DNA from: Phlyctochytrium arcticum
Taxonomy: Eukaryota > Chytridiomycota > Chytridiomycetes > Chytridiales > Chytridiaceae
Reading direction: 5' to 3'
DNA length: 64,000 nt
Assembly: GCA_025602905.1 (NCBI GenBank)
Contig: JAHLKI010000054.1
Location: forward strand, 21,311 to 85,310
In this document: positions 22,876 through 34,600 of the stretch, piece after piece
Numbering within the stretch: the stretch's first letter is position 1
How the letters are laid out: every line of letters starts with the position of its first letter
Program-made: the position numbers and the translations under genes
Notes under the pieces: model-generated
The model's input: the letters and a program-made list of their open reading frames with translations, nothing else
Told to the model about the DNA's origin: nothing
Database searches by the model: none

Positions 22876-25800
22876 ATGTCTCTACCTCCATCGGGACCGC
22901 TGCGAATTCAAGACATTTTGAATGTGGATAATTTGACAAGAACGGGTGACAGCAACAGTAGTTTTCTTCCAAAGGCATCATCGTTTCAGTATGCAATCAC
23001 AGGGAAGATTGGTGGACTAGCAAGTGAAAGTGGAGCGTCGAATTCAATAGATGGACAACTGCAGCAGCAGCGGCCCCCTTCACCACCTTTAACACCATCT
23101 GGGACCATGATGCGGCGTCCGAATGCCCAAGCTTCATGGCGGACTTTGAGCCAATCAGGCCCATCAACGGCAGAGATTTCAGGAAGCAATATGCAAGTGG
23201 AAGAGGATATGGATGCTGGGGAAAGCGATGGCAAATTGTTTACTTGCGATCACCCGGGATGTGGCAAGCGGTTTACTCGTCAGCAAAACCTGAAATCTCA
23301 TCAAGATGTGCATACGGGCTTAAAGCCGTATCAATGCGAACACTGCAACGTGCGATTCCGGCGGAAACAAGACTTACAGCGACATAATCGAACAATGCAC
23401 GAAGCTGCCAAATTGCATACCTGTCCCCGGTGTCAAAAGGAATTTGCGAGGGCAGACGCTTTGAAGAGACATGTGCGGTCAACCAGTCGCATGTTTGCGT
23501 GCACAGGTCAGCCATCGGATGATCGCGAGATGGAGCTTGAATCTCTGGTCAAGAGTCGGGGTGTCCCCAAAGGAAGCTCAAGGATGGTTCGGATCCCGGG
23601 AACGTGTGCTGCGCCAAGCACTCCATCGGTCACTGGTGAAGTCTCTTCACAACCACACAAGTTTGGGTTTGCAACAACATCCACTCCATTACCTATGACA
23701 CCAATCTCAAATCCGTCGTCTGACTCCCTCAATATTTTCCCGCTCATGCCAAACATACATCCATCGCAATTGGGTACTTCGACCAAGATTGCAGCAGCTG
23801 TCGAGGCCAAAATGGCTACTCGTGCGGACTCGTCTTATGGAGCAATGGATTTCGCACGGCAAGCACTCGCAAGCAAGACATTGGAGGCATTACCGGTGGC
23901 AGCAGAATCATTATCAGCTACGTCTTTCGCCAATAGTTCTGCACCAAGGGATACTTTCGGGGTGGCCGGTCAGAATATGTCCAACTTGTCCAGTTCATCA
24001 ATATCGATGACTGCAGCGCCGGTGTTAATACAGGCAGCAGCAGCCCTGATTCAGAGGGAGGAGGAACGCAACCATGCCGGGATGTCTGCTCAAGATTCTA
24101 ATCAAAGTTCTATGAATATGGTGGCTCTCCCCACAGAGACTATGGCCACCAGTGCATTGGTGCCTCTTCCATCGGCGTCAGTGGATTCTGGTTTGGCCGA
24201 CCCAAATGCCCATAATCCCTTTCTTGCCACATCCGCCAGTCACTCCACGTACCCCGCCCCTGTTCCCCAGTCACACGCCTCACTCGATAGCTCACATAAT
24301 CTGCAGCGTGAGCAAATACGCCAGTTGGAACAGCAGCTTATTGTAAAACAGAATAATGCCGCCTTATCGTTCATACCACCACAATCCTCGGTCTCGACTG
24401 CGCAACGGAATTTGCAAATGATGCAGGTGCAGGCAATAATCAACCACGAACATCAGCAACAGCAGCAGCAACAACAACAGCAACAACAGCTGGCTTTGGC
24501 GCAACATAATTTGGAAATGGCCGTTGTCCAATCTGCAGTAGAGAATCAAGTACTGCAACACCAAGCTGCATTACAAGATGCAAACACCCATGCAGCTCAG
24601 TCCGCCGCGTTGACCCAACTCAGTCAGGTACAATATGCTGTGGAGGCTGTCCACATGCATGCTGCAGGAGAGCAACAGCGAGCCATGCTGCAACAAATGC
24701 TCCCAGAACCTCAAATACAATCTCAACCATTTGTCCAACCAGCGTTTGCTCCTCCACCACCCGGCTCATTCGTGCAGTCTCAGCCACTCAATTCGCAGCA
24801 GCAAGTAGCGCAGCAGATTTCAGCATTACAAAATCATCAGCAGTTGGTTTTGCAGCAGCAACAGCAACAACTGGATAATCTGAGCTCAAATTCACCTGCA
24901 CAATCGCAATACATTGATTCCTCCTCTGACGCCGCCATGCAGATCTCTGATGCTATCAATACCCTACAAAACTCGGCACTAGCGCAAATTACCGACACCC
25001 ATTCGGATTTGATTAATGCCTATGCTCCTTCAACCGGGTCCCTTACCACAAGTTGCGCCTCTCAGCCGTTTTCGGTCGTAGAGTCGTCGGATTTTGGCAA
25101 TGGTAGCACTCAGTCCGGGAATGATGTGGGCCCTGTTTCAACAGCAGCCATCGAAGAAATCCGTGTTGAATTACAGGAAGAATATCATCGTGCTTTAGCA
25201 GCAAATATTGCGGAACAACATCAGAAGTTGCATCAGGACAAGACTGGCGACAAGGCCAACGAGATACAACAGGAGCACAGTATATCTTCTGTACCTCAGA
25301 ATCATGAGCCGTCTACGAAGAGCTATGAGCAGAATTCAACGGAGAATATGATTGATCCACAGCTTCAGATTCAGTTGACCAGTACGCAAATACAACTCGA
25401 TCAAAGTGCGCTGGAGGATCGGCGGCGAGATCATCAGGTGTTGGGATTGGGTAGCATGAATAGTCAAGTGGGCATGGCTCCGGAACAGCAGCAGCGAGTA
25501 CAGGACCCATCCAAGAACGACCACCAAGTTTTTGATGGTTCCAATCAGACCCCGGAGCAGACGATATCGAGCGCCGTGGCGACTGTCATGATTCAGCAGC
25601 AACAACAGCAGGAACACGAGCGGCTCTCAGCAAGCGTCCAGCAAGCTCAGGAGAAGCAGCAGCAGTTTGAACAATTGGTGGTTCAGGCTCACCTCCTTCA
25701 ACAAATACACCAGCAGCAAGAAATTCAGCGAATAACCGATCAAGTGCAAGTCATGGCCCAGATCCAGCAAGAGCAGGTAGCGGCGCAAATTCAACAGGCC

Positions 25801-26772
25801 GAAGAAGCACAGTTGGTCCAGCAAATACAGCAGAACCAGCAACTATTTGACCAGCAACAGGCGCTGCAAGAAGGGAATGTGCCGTGGCTTGTTCAACCTA
25901 GTATCGCGTCAAACCCACCTACTATGACGTTTGCTACCTCTTCAGATGGATCACTTCAAGGTTTGGCCTCACAATCATCACTGTGGCCTACCACACAACC
26001 GGATACTGTCCCAACATCCTCAACGCACATGGATCTTGAGCAAGCTTCTGGCACGGTGACAACGACAATGGCTAATACGCAGTCTGGTTCGCTTTTGGTG
26101 GCGCATCACGCGTCTTTGGTGCCTGTGAGCATGGAGACCTTCTCATCGGCTGATCAATTATCGGTCAACCATGGTTTGACTTCACAGTTGATGGCAAATG
26201 TTCCAGCAGATTTGCCTTCGATCGAACCTGCAAACTTATTGTCAAATTGGCAACAGGACCAAGTTGTTCAGATTCAGGGTCAGTCAATAGCAACCGTTCT
26301 TCAGCAACAAGAACAACCCCAGTCTGAAAATCTGGACCGAAGCTTTAAGCATCTTCGACAACTCCAACCCCAGGAACAATTCAACTCGGATCAGCTCCTA
26401 CATGAGACTCAGACCGTGCCAAATGCGTCGCAATACGATTATAATCTTCCCCAAGCTACCACGACCATCCATTTTGCCGAGTTTCGTGGTCAAACGCCCC
26501 CGTCCGCGAGCGAATCCCATGCTCTATCACAAGACATCCCATTCACTGGATCATCCGATCGAACAGACGCTGCTCATTCACTACATGGATCGACGTCAAC
26601 CGTCGCCGGATCCTCATTAAGTACCACAACTCCCCAAGTCTCGGAAACCAATGATGCCATCCCGCCACTGACTATTGCGCAGAGTCTTGACAACCTTCAA
26701 GTGCAAGGCCTGACCACAATTGGTATATCCGATACTCACCCTGTGGCAACAGTGTCTACTCATCCCACCTAA
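22876..26772 (+). CDS. C2H2 zinc-finger transcription factor with polyglutamine-rich activation region
   Basis: 1,298 residues from ATG 22876 (MSLPPSGPLRIQDILN). An in-frame ATG 48 bases upstream exists, but the added residues look like UTR. Three fingers lie at ~121-209. Finger 1 has C124, C129, H142 and H146; finger 2 has C154, C157, H170 and H175; finger 3 has C183, C186 and H199 but no fourth ligand at the usual place. The order and the ARADALKRH helix in finger 3 recall Crz1-type regulators, where finger 3 is also atypical; identity with Crz1 is not claimed. Residues ~520-1010 are glutamine-rich, with one run of ten and several shorter runs, typical of fungal activation domains. No calcineurin-docking motif was recognised. 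Likely a nuclear DNA-binding regulator; target unknown. Confidence 0.85.
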   Translation: MSLPPSGPLRIQDILNVDNLTRTGDSNSSFLPKASSFQYAITGKIGGLASESGASNSIDGQLQQQRPPSPPLTPSGTMMRRPNAQASWRTLSQSGPSTAEISGSNMQVEEDMDAGESDGKLFTCDHPGCGKRFTRQQNLKSHQDVHTGLKPYQCEHCNVRFRRKQDLQRHNRTMHEAAKLHTCPRCQKEFARADALKRHVRSTSRMFACTGQPSDDREMELESLVKSRGVPKGSSRMVRIPGTCAAPSTPSVTGEVSSQPHKFGFATTSTPLPMTPISNPSSDSLNIFPLMPNIHPSQLGTSTKIAAAVEAKMATRADSSYGAMDFARQALASKTLEALPVAAESLSATSFANSSAPRDTFGVAGQNMSNLSSSSISMTAAPVLIQAAAALIQREEERNHAGMSAQDSNQSSMNMVALPTETMATSALVPLPSASVDSGLADPNAHNPFLATSASHSTYPAPVPQSHASLDSSHNLQREQIRQLEQQLIVKQNNAALSFIPPQSSVSTAQRNLQMMQVQAIINHEHQQQQQQQQQQQQLALAQHNLEMAVVQSAVENQVLQHQAALQDANTHAAQSAALTQLSQVQYAVEAVHMHAAGEQQRAMLQQMLPEPQIQSQPFVQPAFAPPPPGSFVQSQPLNSQQQVAQQISALQNHQQLVLQQQQQQLDNLSSNSPAQSQYIDSSSDAAMQISDAINTLQNSALAQITDTHSDLINAYAPSTGSLTTSCASQPFSVVESSDFGNGSTQSGNDVGPVSTAAIEEIRVELQEEYHRALAANIAEQHQKLHQDKTGDKANEIQQEHSISSVPQNHEPSTKSYEQNSTENMIDPQLQIQLTSTQIQLDQSALEDRRRDHQVLGLGSMNSQVGMAPEQQQRVQDPSKNDHQVFDGSNQTPEQTISSAVATVMIQQQQQQEHERLSASVQQAQEKQQQFEQLVVQAHLLQQIHQQQEIQRITDQVQVMAQIQQEQVAAQIQQAEEAQLVQQIQQNQQLFDQQQALQEGNVPWLVQPSIASNPPTMTFATSSDGSLQGLASQSSLWPTTQPDTVPTSSTHMDLEQASGTVTTTMANTQSGSLLVAHHASLVPVSMETFSSADQLSVNHGLTSQLMANVPADLPSIEPANLLSNWQQDQVVQIQGQSIATVLQQQEQPQSENLDRSFKHLRQLQPQEQFNSDQLLHETQTVPNASQYDYNLPQATTTIHFAEFRGQTPPSASESHALSQDIPFTGSSDRTDAAHSLHGSTSTVAGSSLSTTTPQVSETNDAIPPLTIAQSLDNLQVQGLTTIGISDTHPVATVSTHPT

Positions 26773-28719
26773 CATCTCGAGCCTTCATCGACCATCGATT
26801 TCCGCACCACCCTAATATGTCGTACCCGTCCTAAAACCAAACCGAAACAAAACCCTAAAATACTCCCTTCATTAATTACTCTCACCCAGATTTATATTGC
26901 TTCTACCATATCCCTTCTCCTCCCTCCTGTATATTTTCATTTGACTAGGTTCATGCTTCCCTCTCCCGCGTAACCGTGTACAGTTTTTGGTCAATCGCCC
27001 TTTCGTACCTTATGTATTCCCCCCTTTCTGACTCTGTTACTTATTTTGTACCTCTTTACTAAAATTTATTGACTCTGGCCGCACATGAAAAACACAGAAC
27101 ACAGATCAATAATGACTTGATTTTTGACTCTAACTTCATGTGAATATCACCGAATATCACATAACACAGCACGAGTAATGAATTGATAAATTTGATGAAA
27201 ACACGCAGAGTTGCAACGCCGCGGGTTGCTGCCAGAATGCCGGACGATAGACCAGACGATAGACATCATAAAACGCAAGCAACGGAGTGACTTTGAAATG
27301 GGTCTTGGTTGCACCTCCGTAATTTCGGAGAGCCAAAGCTGGTGGCGAAAACTAATCCGCTAACGCCTGATTGATAAGGGTGGTCAGGATGCTCATCAAG
27401 ATTAGAATGTTGTCTTTCCACATCGCACAGAATCAGCCGTCCACGAGCGTCTGCCGATGTTTGATGACATTATTCCTACTTAATGTAAGGTCATATTTTT
27501 TTTTGAGCATGCTGCTCAACCATTTGTCTTCCTCAGTTGTCTTCCGACAGATAACTTATAGCATTGTTGATGCGTGCTTCTTTTTAAACTTACCTTGGTT
27601 GGCCGGCGTCCAACCTGTGTCTCATTAACGTACGGGAAATGAACTGTTTCAAAAGTATCATATTGGAATTTACTCGTACCAGAGTAGGAGCGTTACCGCC
27701 TGAAAAAAAAAACCCAGATTGTGATGACGGATAAGTTCCGGAGTTTGTGGCCGAGAAGAACGTGGAGATTGCCAAAGGGTTCTTGTTCCCTTACTTATGT
27801 GGATCTATGGTACGTGCACACATTTATCCTACTCGTACATTATCTGCCGTCAGGACAGCCAGACGATTCTGAAACAGTAGCTTTGGATAAGCTCGACCAC
27901 TAATGATTCCCGCAGTAATCCTTTGCGGGCAAACCTTTTCCGCATGTTTTGAGCAGTTGAATTGAAGACTGCAAAAGCGATTGACGTTAGTCTTTGAAGC
28001 ATCCGGCTGTGTGCTGGCCTTGATGTCGGTATGGCCGGGATTTTGTCAAATTAAAAAATAATGCCAATTTCGAACGCGTTTCTCTCAAGGCATCCTGTTG
28101 CTATTGCGGAGAGGTTCCATTCTCCCACAATCACAAACCCCTGAGCGCCGTTGGTCTACTAACTAGTAGTAACTACTCTGTTTTCCTTCTGTATCCACAA
28201 GTGGCACAATGCCCTCTACTGTGCACCCTGTGTGCACCCGGCCAGGATGGTGAAGATCGTTGATACTACACAAGCGGCAACAGGCTGCCTGCCAGTTTCG
28301 CATTTTTGAGTCCAGCTATAGTCCCCATACTCGAGTAGGAAAAAGCATTGCTGCTTAGGGGAAAAAAAGAATGTAGGACCAAAGGGCAGCCTTAATTGGC
28401 CGTTGGCTGGTGTAGTACCAGATTTCGAACATGAAACGCTGCTCGCTTGTGCCGCGGCGCGCGCCACACTTGCCGCAAGCTTTCATACCCCGCTCGTGCG
28501 GCCGTCTTGCCGGCTTTGCGCGCTACGGCGAGCCTAAAGACAACGACTTTACGCTGCCCGACCTCGAAGTCCGGATTGTTTTTCAAAGTCCTTTTTCTTC
28601 GTATATTCTCAGCAGTTTGACACTCTGAGTTCGGTGTGGAACATTCACCCCGTCGCGAGCCAAGCTCTCGCCTACCCATCATCTATCATCCCCCATATCC
28701 ATCTCCGACAACACGAACC
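26773..28719. other. Intergenic, no gene seen
   Basis: 1.9 kb between two plus-strand genes. It begins with a T/C-rich 3'UTR-like segment (26780-27050). A perfect TACTCGAGTA palindrome lies at 28328-28337, about 390 bases upstream of the ferritin-like start, in probable promoter DNA. Confidence 0.5.
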
Positions 28720-30875
28720 ATGAGATTTACCAACACCGTTACCAACTCGTTTTTGCTGGCGTGCGCCCTGACATCCACCGTCCTTGCCCGTCCCGTCAGC
28801 CTCGATTCATCCAGCCTTCAAGTCCGCAATGACCCCGAAGTCGGCATCACCCAAACAGGAGGGGAGGGTCCAGCTGCTCCCGCCAAAGTAGAGACGACGG
28901 CGACCAGTACCGGTACTGTTGCCGAGCCAGCAAAGGAACCTGCCCGTGGAGCAGAGACGGCAACTGCGACCGCCACCGCAGGAAGTGCAGAGCCTACCGT
29001 CAAGACCACACAACAAGGCGGTGGAGGAATCGTTGTTGTTCAGCCCCCCGCACCTGCTCCTGGTGGCAATGGTGGTGGTACTCCCCAGACCACAGGTGCA
29101 CCTACTCCCGGCGGAGGAACGCCAACTGGCGGAGGTGGTGCAGGCGGTCAGTTTCCTGGAACCATGCCAACTGCCCCAGCGCAACCCGTTGCTCCCAATG
29201 ACGGCGATCTCTTTGTTCTCAACTACGCATTGACCTTGGAACATCTGGAGAATGCATTTTACAAGTATGTTCTTCTTGTCAGCAGTACTTTTGCCTTGTG
29301 ATCCGATTAACTAAACCCATCGTTTGTTTTGTTTACAGAGAAGCGCTCGCCAAGTTTCCCGAAGCTGCATTCACCGCGGCCGGTTTGGATGCTGGAATTC
29401 GAAGGCAAATGGAGTTCATTGCAGCTCATGAAGCTACTCACGTCGCCACTCTTTCCACCGTCATTGAAAGCACTTTCGGCGCTGGAAAGGCTGTTGCCCC
29501 TTGTGAATACCAGTTCCCACTCGACTCTATCACCACCTTTGTAGCCGTTGCTGCCGCTCTGGAGCGCACTGGAGTTTCTGCCTACGACGGAGCCATCAAA
29601 TTCATCACAGCCGACACAATCAAGACAGCCGGTGCTTCCATCGCCACTATTGAGGGTCGTCACGCGTCCCTGCTGAACGTCTTGAACACTCAGAGACTTC
29701 CTGGTCAGAATGTCCTGGCAAACGTCAACCCCATTCCAGCACCATTCGACACCCCTCTCGGCTTTACCCCCGTGCTGTCTATTGCTGCGCCGTTCATCAA
29801 GGCCTGCCCCTTCCAGCTTCCCGTGCAACCTTTCTCAGCGTTGCAACTCTCCCGCCCAACCGGAAACCTGCAAGAGACGCTCGGTCTGCTCTTCACCGCC
29901 ACCTTGTCCGATGACCAACTGACTCGCCCCGGAGCGCTTATGTGCAACATGGTCTTTGGAATTACCCAGAAGCGTGTTCCAGTTGCCATCACGGCAGATC
30001 AGCGGACTGGTGGTATGCTGGCTGATTGTCAAGTTCCCAATGACGTCCAAGGCCACAACGAGCTCGTCGTCTTCATCGTTGACCAAGACAAGGATGTTAC
30101 TTTGGACAGCGACAAGCACGTCATTGCCGGCCCGACCGTCTTCCAAATCCTGGAGCAGGCTCTTGTTCGCGTAGCTGGTGGAGGTGTTGCCGGAGGTAAT
30201 GCTGGAGGTAATGCTGGAGGTAATGCTGGAGAAAATGCCGGAGGTGCGGGTGGAGTTGCCACCGGAAACCAGCCAGGCCAAGCGACCAGAATAGAAAACA
30301 CTCCTCCAGTTGCTACCGGTGCTCCTGGTGCCGGAACACCCGCAATTACGACCCAAGCAGCACCCGCACGAACCAACGCACCCGCTGCAACCGTGGCGCC
30401 TGGTGGAAAACAGCAACAGAAAACAGCCGCTACGCCAGCGACAGCAGCTCCGCCAGCCACCCCTTCCGGTGCCGCAAAGAAAGAAGGTGCTGCCAAGAAA
30501 GAGGGTGAAGCCAAAAAGGAAGGTGCAGCCAAGAAAGAGGCCGAAGCCAAGAAGGAAGGTGCCGCCAAGGGTGACGGGGCGGCTAAGAAGGAAGGTGCAG
30601 CCAAGGCTGAGGGGGCAGCCAAAGCAGAAGGTGCAGCCAAGGGTGAAGGGGCGGCCAAGAAGGAAGGTGCAGCCAAAGCAGAAGGTGCGGCCAAGGGTGA
30701 GGGTGCAGCAAAAGCCGAGGGTGCAGCGAAAGCAGGAGGTGCGGCAAAAGCAGAGGGTGCAGCGAAGGCAGAAGGTGCAGCAAACGCAGATGCCGAGGCA
30801 AAGGCTGCTCACCATGCCGCCGCATTCGGTTCCGCGCGACCAATTTCCTTCACTGGTGCCCGTGCTTCTCGTTAA
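28720..30875 (+). CDS. Secreted ferritin-like (Rds1-type) protein with KAEG hexapeptide repeat tail, 2 exons
   Basis: Exons are 28720-29264 and 29339-30875, with a 74-nt intron (GTATGT...TTTACAG); the protein is 693 residues. MRFTNTVTNSFLLACALTS is a clear signal peptide, with cleavage likely near ALTSTVLA. Residues 30-160 are Ala/Thr/Gly/Pro-rich. The ferritin-like domain runs from about 164: NYALTLEHLENAFYKEAL, then EFIAAHEATHVATLS, whose His and Glu positions suit the helices of this fold. Related fungal proteins include Rds1 and stress- or sexual-stage-induced secreted proteins; enzymatic activity is unproven. The C-terminus has a GGNA repeat (30195-30235) and about 17 copies of an AAKxEG hexapeptide (30474-30790). 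The ORF frame upstream of ATG 28720 is left out because the signal peptide starts there. Confidence 0.85.
30474..30790 (+). repeat. 18-bp coding minisatellite (AAKxEG hexapeptides)
   Basis: About 17 adjacent 18-bp units inside the ferritin-like gene encode AAKKEG, AAKAEG, AAKGEG and close variants. Units differ mostly at the fourth codon (Lys, Ala or Gly), which suggests slippage with later drift. Confidence 0.9.
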
Positions 30876-31673
30876 TCGCCAATGGACAGCAGCACTACGA
30901 TATAGAAGATTTGCGACAATTCAAAGCGACACGCTTCCTCATCTTACATCCGTACTCAGATAGATTCATTCTCACTCACTCATCTCTCCAGTTCCGAACA
31001 AGCTCATTCCATCTGTAACATATCATTCCATATCCCACCCATCCCTGTAAAAAGATCACCTCCGTTACCGTTTTCGCATTACTCTAGCTTAGTTCATAGA
31101 GACTTCTGTAGTTATTTCTTTTTTGGACTTGATAGTTTGAGCGTAAGCGACCTGTATAAAGATCAATGTACAAATTTTGAGACTTGAGATTGCTTTTACC
31201 TGGTTCAATATTCAAAACTTCAAAGCAATTTCTTCCCCATATGCGCCTTGATAAAATCAGAACGCAACTAATGCAATCAGGGGCAATACATTGCGTGAAA
31301 GCATGTTTCAAACTTTCGGCACTGGTTTCAGCACGCGATCTTCGACAATATACTCGACTAAATGTCTCAAGATATGGCAGATAATTTCATATATTTTTTT
31401 GCTAATTTACATTCGTGAGCGAAAACTCATTGGAGTTGGAGTAACAGCCTTAGATACTGCATATTCTCTGGATTCAGCATCCGCTAATCTGACCTACATA
31501 CGGTTCCGAATAACCTGACGCACTGTGCCTGAAGGAAATACTTTTTGTTCTTGATCAGGCTCCTGGGAGAACCTGGGTACCTCTTCGTGACTTCCAATAC
31601 AGGTTATATTTACTTGGATCTGCTGCTGATGCGCCAAGTTAGCATTGCAAAGACTCCGCTAGCTCTTCTTCTA
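30876..31673. other. Convergent intergenic region
   Basis: This lies between the stops of the ferritin-like and TmcB-like genes. It holds two 3'UTRs at most; no gene is supported. Confidence 0.5.
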
Positions 31674-34600
31674 TTACCTCTTCTTCCTGATCCCGCCATC
31701 ATCAGCAAACATTCCACCACTGTCAATAAAGCGCTTAATCTCGGGAACTTGGGTCATGACCGTGTCGGGAATGCCAAACAACAGAGTAACTGCCGAGTCC
31801 ATTTCCTGAAGCCGGTGCAAAGCGGTAGCTCGCAGGCAAATAAAGTAAACACCGATTGTAATGAGAAGAATGGCGACGAAAAGTACTATCATAGCCAGTT
31901 TGGCGTCGGAGTTCCTAAATATTATGCGTGAGTGAGAATATCGTGTCACAAGATTCCAGTTCAGAGTAATACTTACGAGTTGGTAATGAGATTTTCAAAC
32001 ATTATATCCATCGTGTTTACATTATCAACAATGCTCGGTACCAGTTGGTACATGGTATTGAGGTTAGCATTCGTGAATGAAACAGTGTTATTCACTGCTG
32101 TGTCATAGAAGGTATTGGCCTTGGTAATGAACCATTCGATTTGTCGGTCCAATCCCATTGTCAAATTCCCACAAGCCGGCTGGCAAGGTGCATCATAGAG
32201 GGTGAACTGCGAGAGTTGTGCGATTGTTGCAGTAGCAATGCAATCGATGCCCATAACTGCCTTTGCATGAAGCAAAACAAGCTGATCAAGACGATCTCGG
32301 TAATACGTGAGAGGCTCGTACGGCAGCCATGATGCGGCATCGAACCAAATGACCTGATCAAGAAAAGCACTTCAGTCGAGGTGCAAAGGAAGCAAACCGC
32401 TCAAACTGTTATTTTTACCTCATATGCCAGCATAAGAACGGCTTGTGCCAAATAACGGCGGGAGTTGATGAAGTTCATTGTTACAGCATAAGTAACCGAT
32501 AACATTGCCCGATACTTGACGTGGCAAAATTAGTAGTGTTCCTGAGAAATTAATCACTGGAAAACTTACAATTGGAGCAATCAGAAGGCCCATAGCTGGT
32601 GCAATCAGGAGAAGTAACCCAAGTAGATATCGCATGGTATGCTTCCGTGGCGCATGCTTCAGAATGAGTTCATCGCTATCGATAGTCGTATTCATAATCT
32701 GTTTAAAAGCGTGCGCACCGGCACCCTCTTGTCCTTCGGCATCAGCATTTTCAGACCGATTTGCCCCGGGCGCTTGAGCCATTTCATCCGCAATCGTCTC
32801 AATCTACCACATATTAGCGAGATTACTTGACCGGAGGGTTTCGCCAGAGTTTACCAACCTGTTCCTCAACGTCCGTAAGCATGTGCATCAAAGCCTTCTT
32901 GGGTACAAGCGCAAACATTTTGAGTGTTCGCACTTGTTCGTCATGTGTTTCTTCAATCATAGGGCGTAAAATGCAATAAGCCCAAGCGAAGAATGTAACA
33001 AACAAGATGGATGCCAAGGCGTAAAGGATGTACTAAAAGATTGATGTCAGTTACCATATACTCCTTGCACAATTTGCTGAAACGATAATTGCATACCACA
33101 TTGGCCATGGTGCTTTCGCTCCAGGCGCCTTGAGCATCCGTGACGGCCCGCTCATACATGGGACCAATATTAACGGCGTTATCCAAAAAGAAACGAATTT
33201 GTTTATTGGTGACGCGGGCGGTACTGTTCCACCAAGTAGAATCTGCGCAGGACAAAAGGATTTGATGAGTATGGACGCAAGACGAATTGTTGCATATATC
33301 AAGAAAAACCTCTATTAGCAAGTTCCATCCCGTATTGGCTGAGCAGTTTGGTCGACTCAAACGTATTGAAGTATTTGATTGACTTGATTGGATTGGGATG
33401 GTTGGAGACCTGCACCAATATTGGTTTGTATAGGTAAAATTAAGACGGTCAGCCACGCCCCCTTACCTTCAGACCAGCAGCCTCCTTTTCGTTATAGAAA
33501 GCTGTGAGGTAAGGCAAGTAGTACGTTGTAAAGTTGATCATAATACTATCCAGATTGGTGGACGCCTGCACAAACGTCGTGTTGTACAAAGTCAACTGTG
33601 TAGCAGGGATATATGGTGCCTGTGAAAGATGTCGAATGTACTGCGCAGTAACTGTTCCAGCACGAGAAAGACGCGTAAGGCGTGAAAATACTGCCAAGCT
33701 CGATTCTGAAAACATCTCAGTCGGTTGGTTGGTAACCCGTGTCGTGCAAGCATTCAAATACCTGTTTGTTGGAAAGACCACAGTCCAACTACGATAGTTG
33801 CGATCGCAATGCCAATGAAGATAGTAACAGCAATCTTTTGTCGAAGGTCAAGAACCACGACAGGGGCTTTGAGACGACTTTGCAATTGCGTTTTGCAGTG
33901 CAATTTCCGGCGTTCCTCACGCTCAGATGACTGGCTCATAGTTAGTACACATGGCACCCAAATCAAAATATGCAACTTACTCGAGTACTTGGTACAGACT
34001 CGCTAGGTGCGTTAAATTCTGCTCTTTTTTCGTGTTCATCGTCGTCGTCTTCATCGTCATCATCAACGGGTCGTGTACTCCTTGAAAATCCTACACCTTT
34101 CTGCGAAACCACTCCCAAGGATGGGGGTCCTCGACGATGCATGGAGCCATCGGACCGATCATTCTCAACGAAAATGATGTCGGAGACGGCTGGTAGTTTG
34201 GTAGAACCTGAGTGCAGAAGATCTTCATCCACATCGGGGGGAGGGTGCATGTCGGGTCGTATCATCAAATGACTTGGCGATTCTTCCAATACAATACTGA
34301 CGGTGGGCTCCATTTGTGTACTGCCAACGATAGTATCACGAAGTGACGTTTTACTGCCACGGAGTGAACTTGCAGCCGTCTTGGCCTTGTCGTTTTGCCC
34401 GAGGGAATACCTTACAAAATTTTCATTCTGATTGAGGGGAAGGCTCCGAGCCGTGCTCGCGTTAGGCGACGCGTGGCGAAAATTCATTAAGGAAGCACGG
34501 CGAGATTCATTGCGAGCAGCAGTCGTAAGCATTTGAGTTTCCACTTCCTCAATATCTTCAGCAACTGACATGTACTTTTGTGCACCTTCCCTGTCGCTCT

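Noticed and set aside
29835..30815. Long minus frames over the ferritin-like gene (Cys/Leu and Ala/Pro repeats)
   Set aside because: Antisense shadows of the hexapeptide minisatellite.
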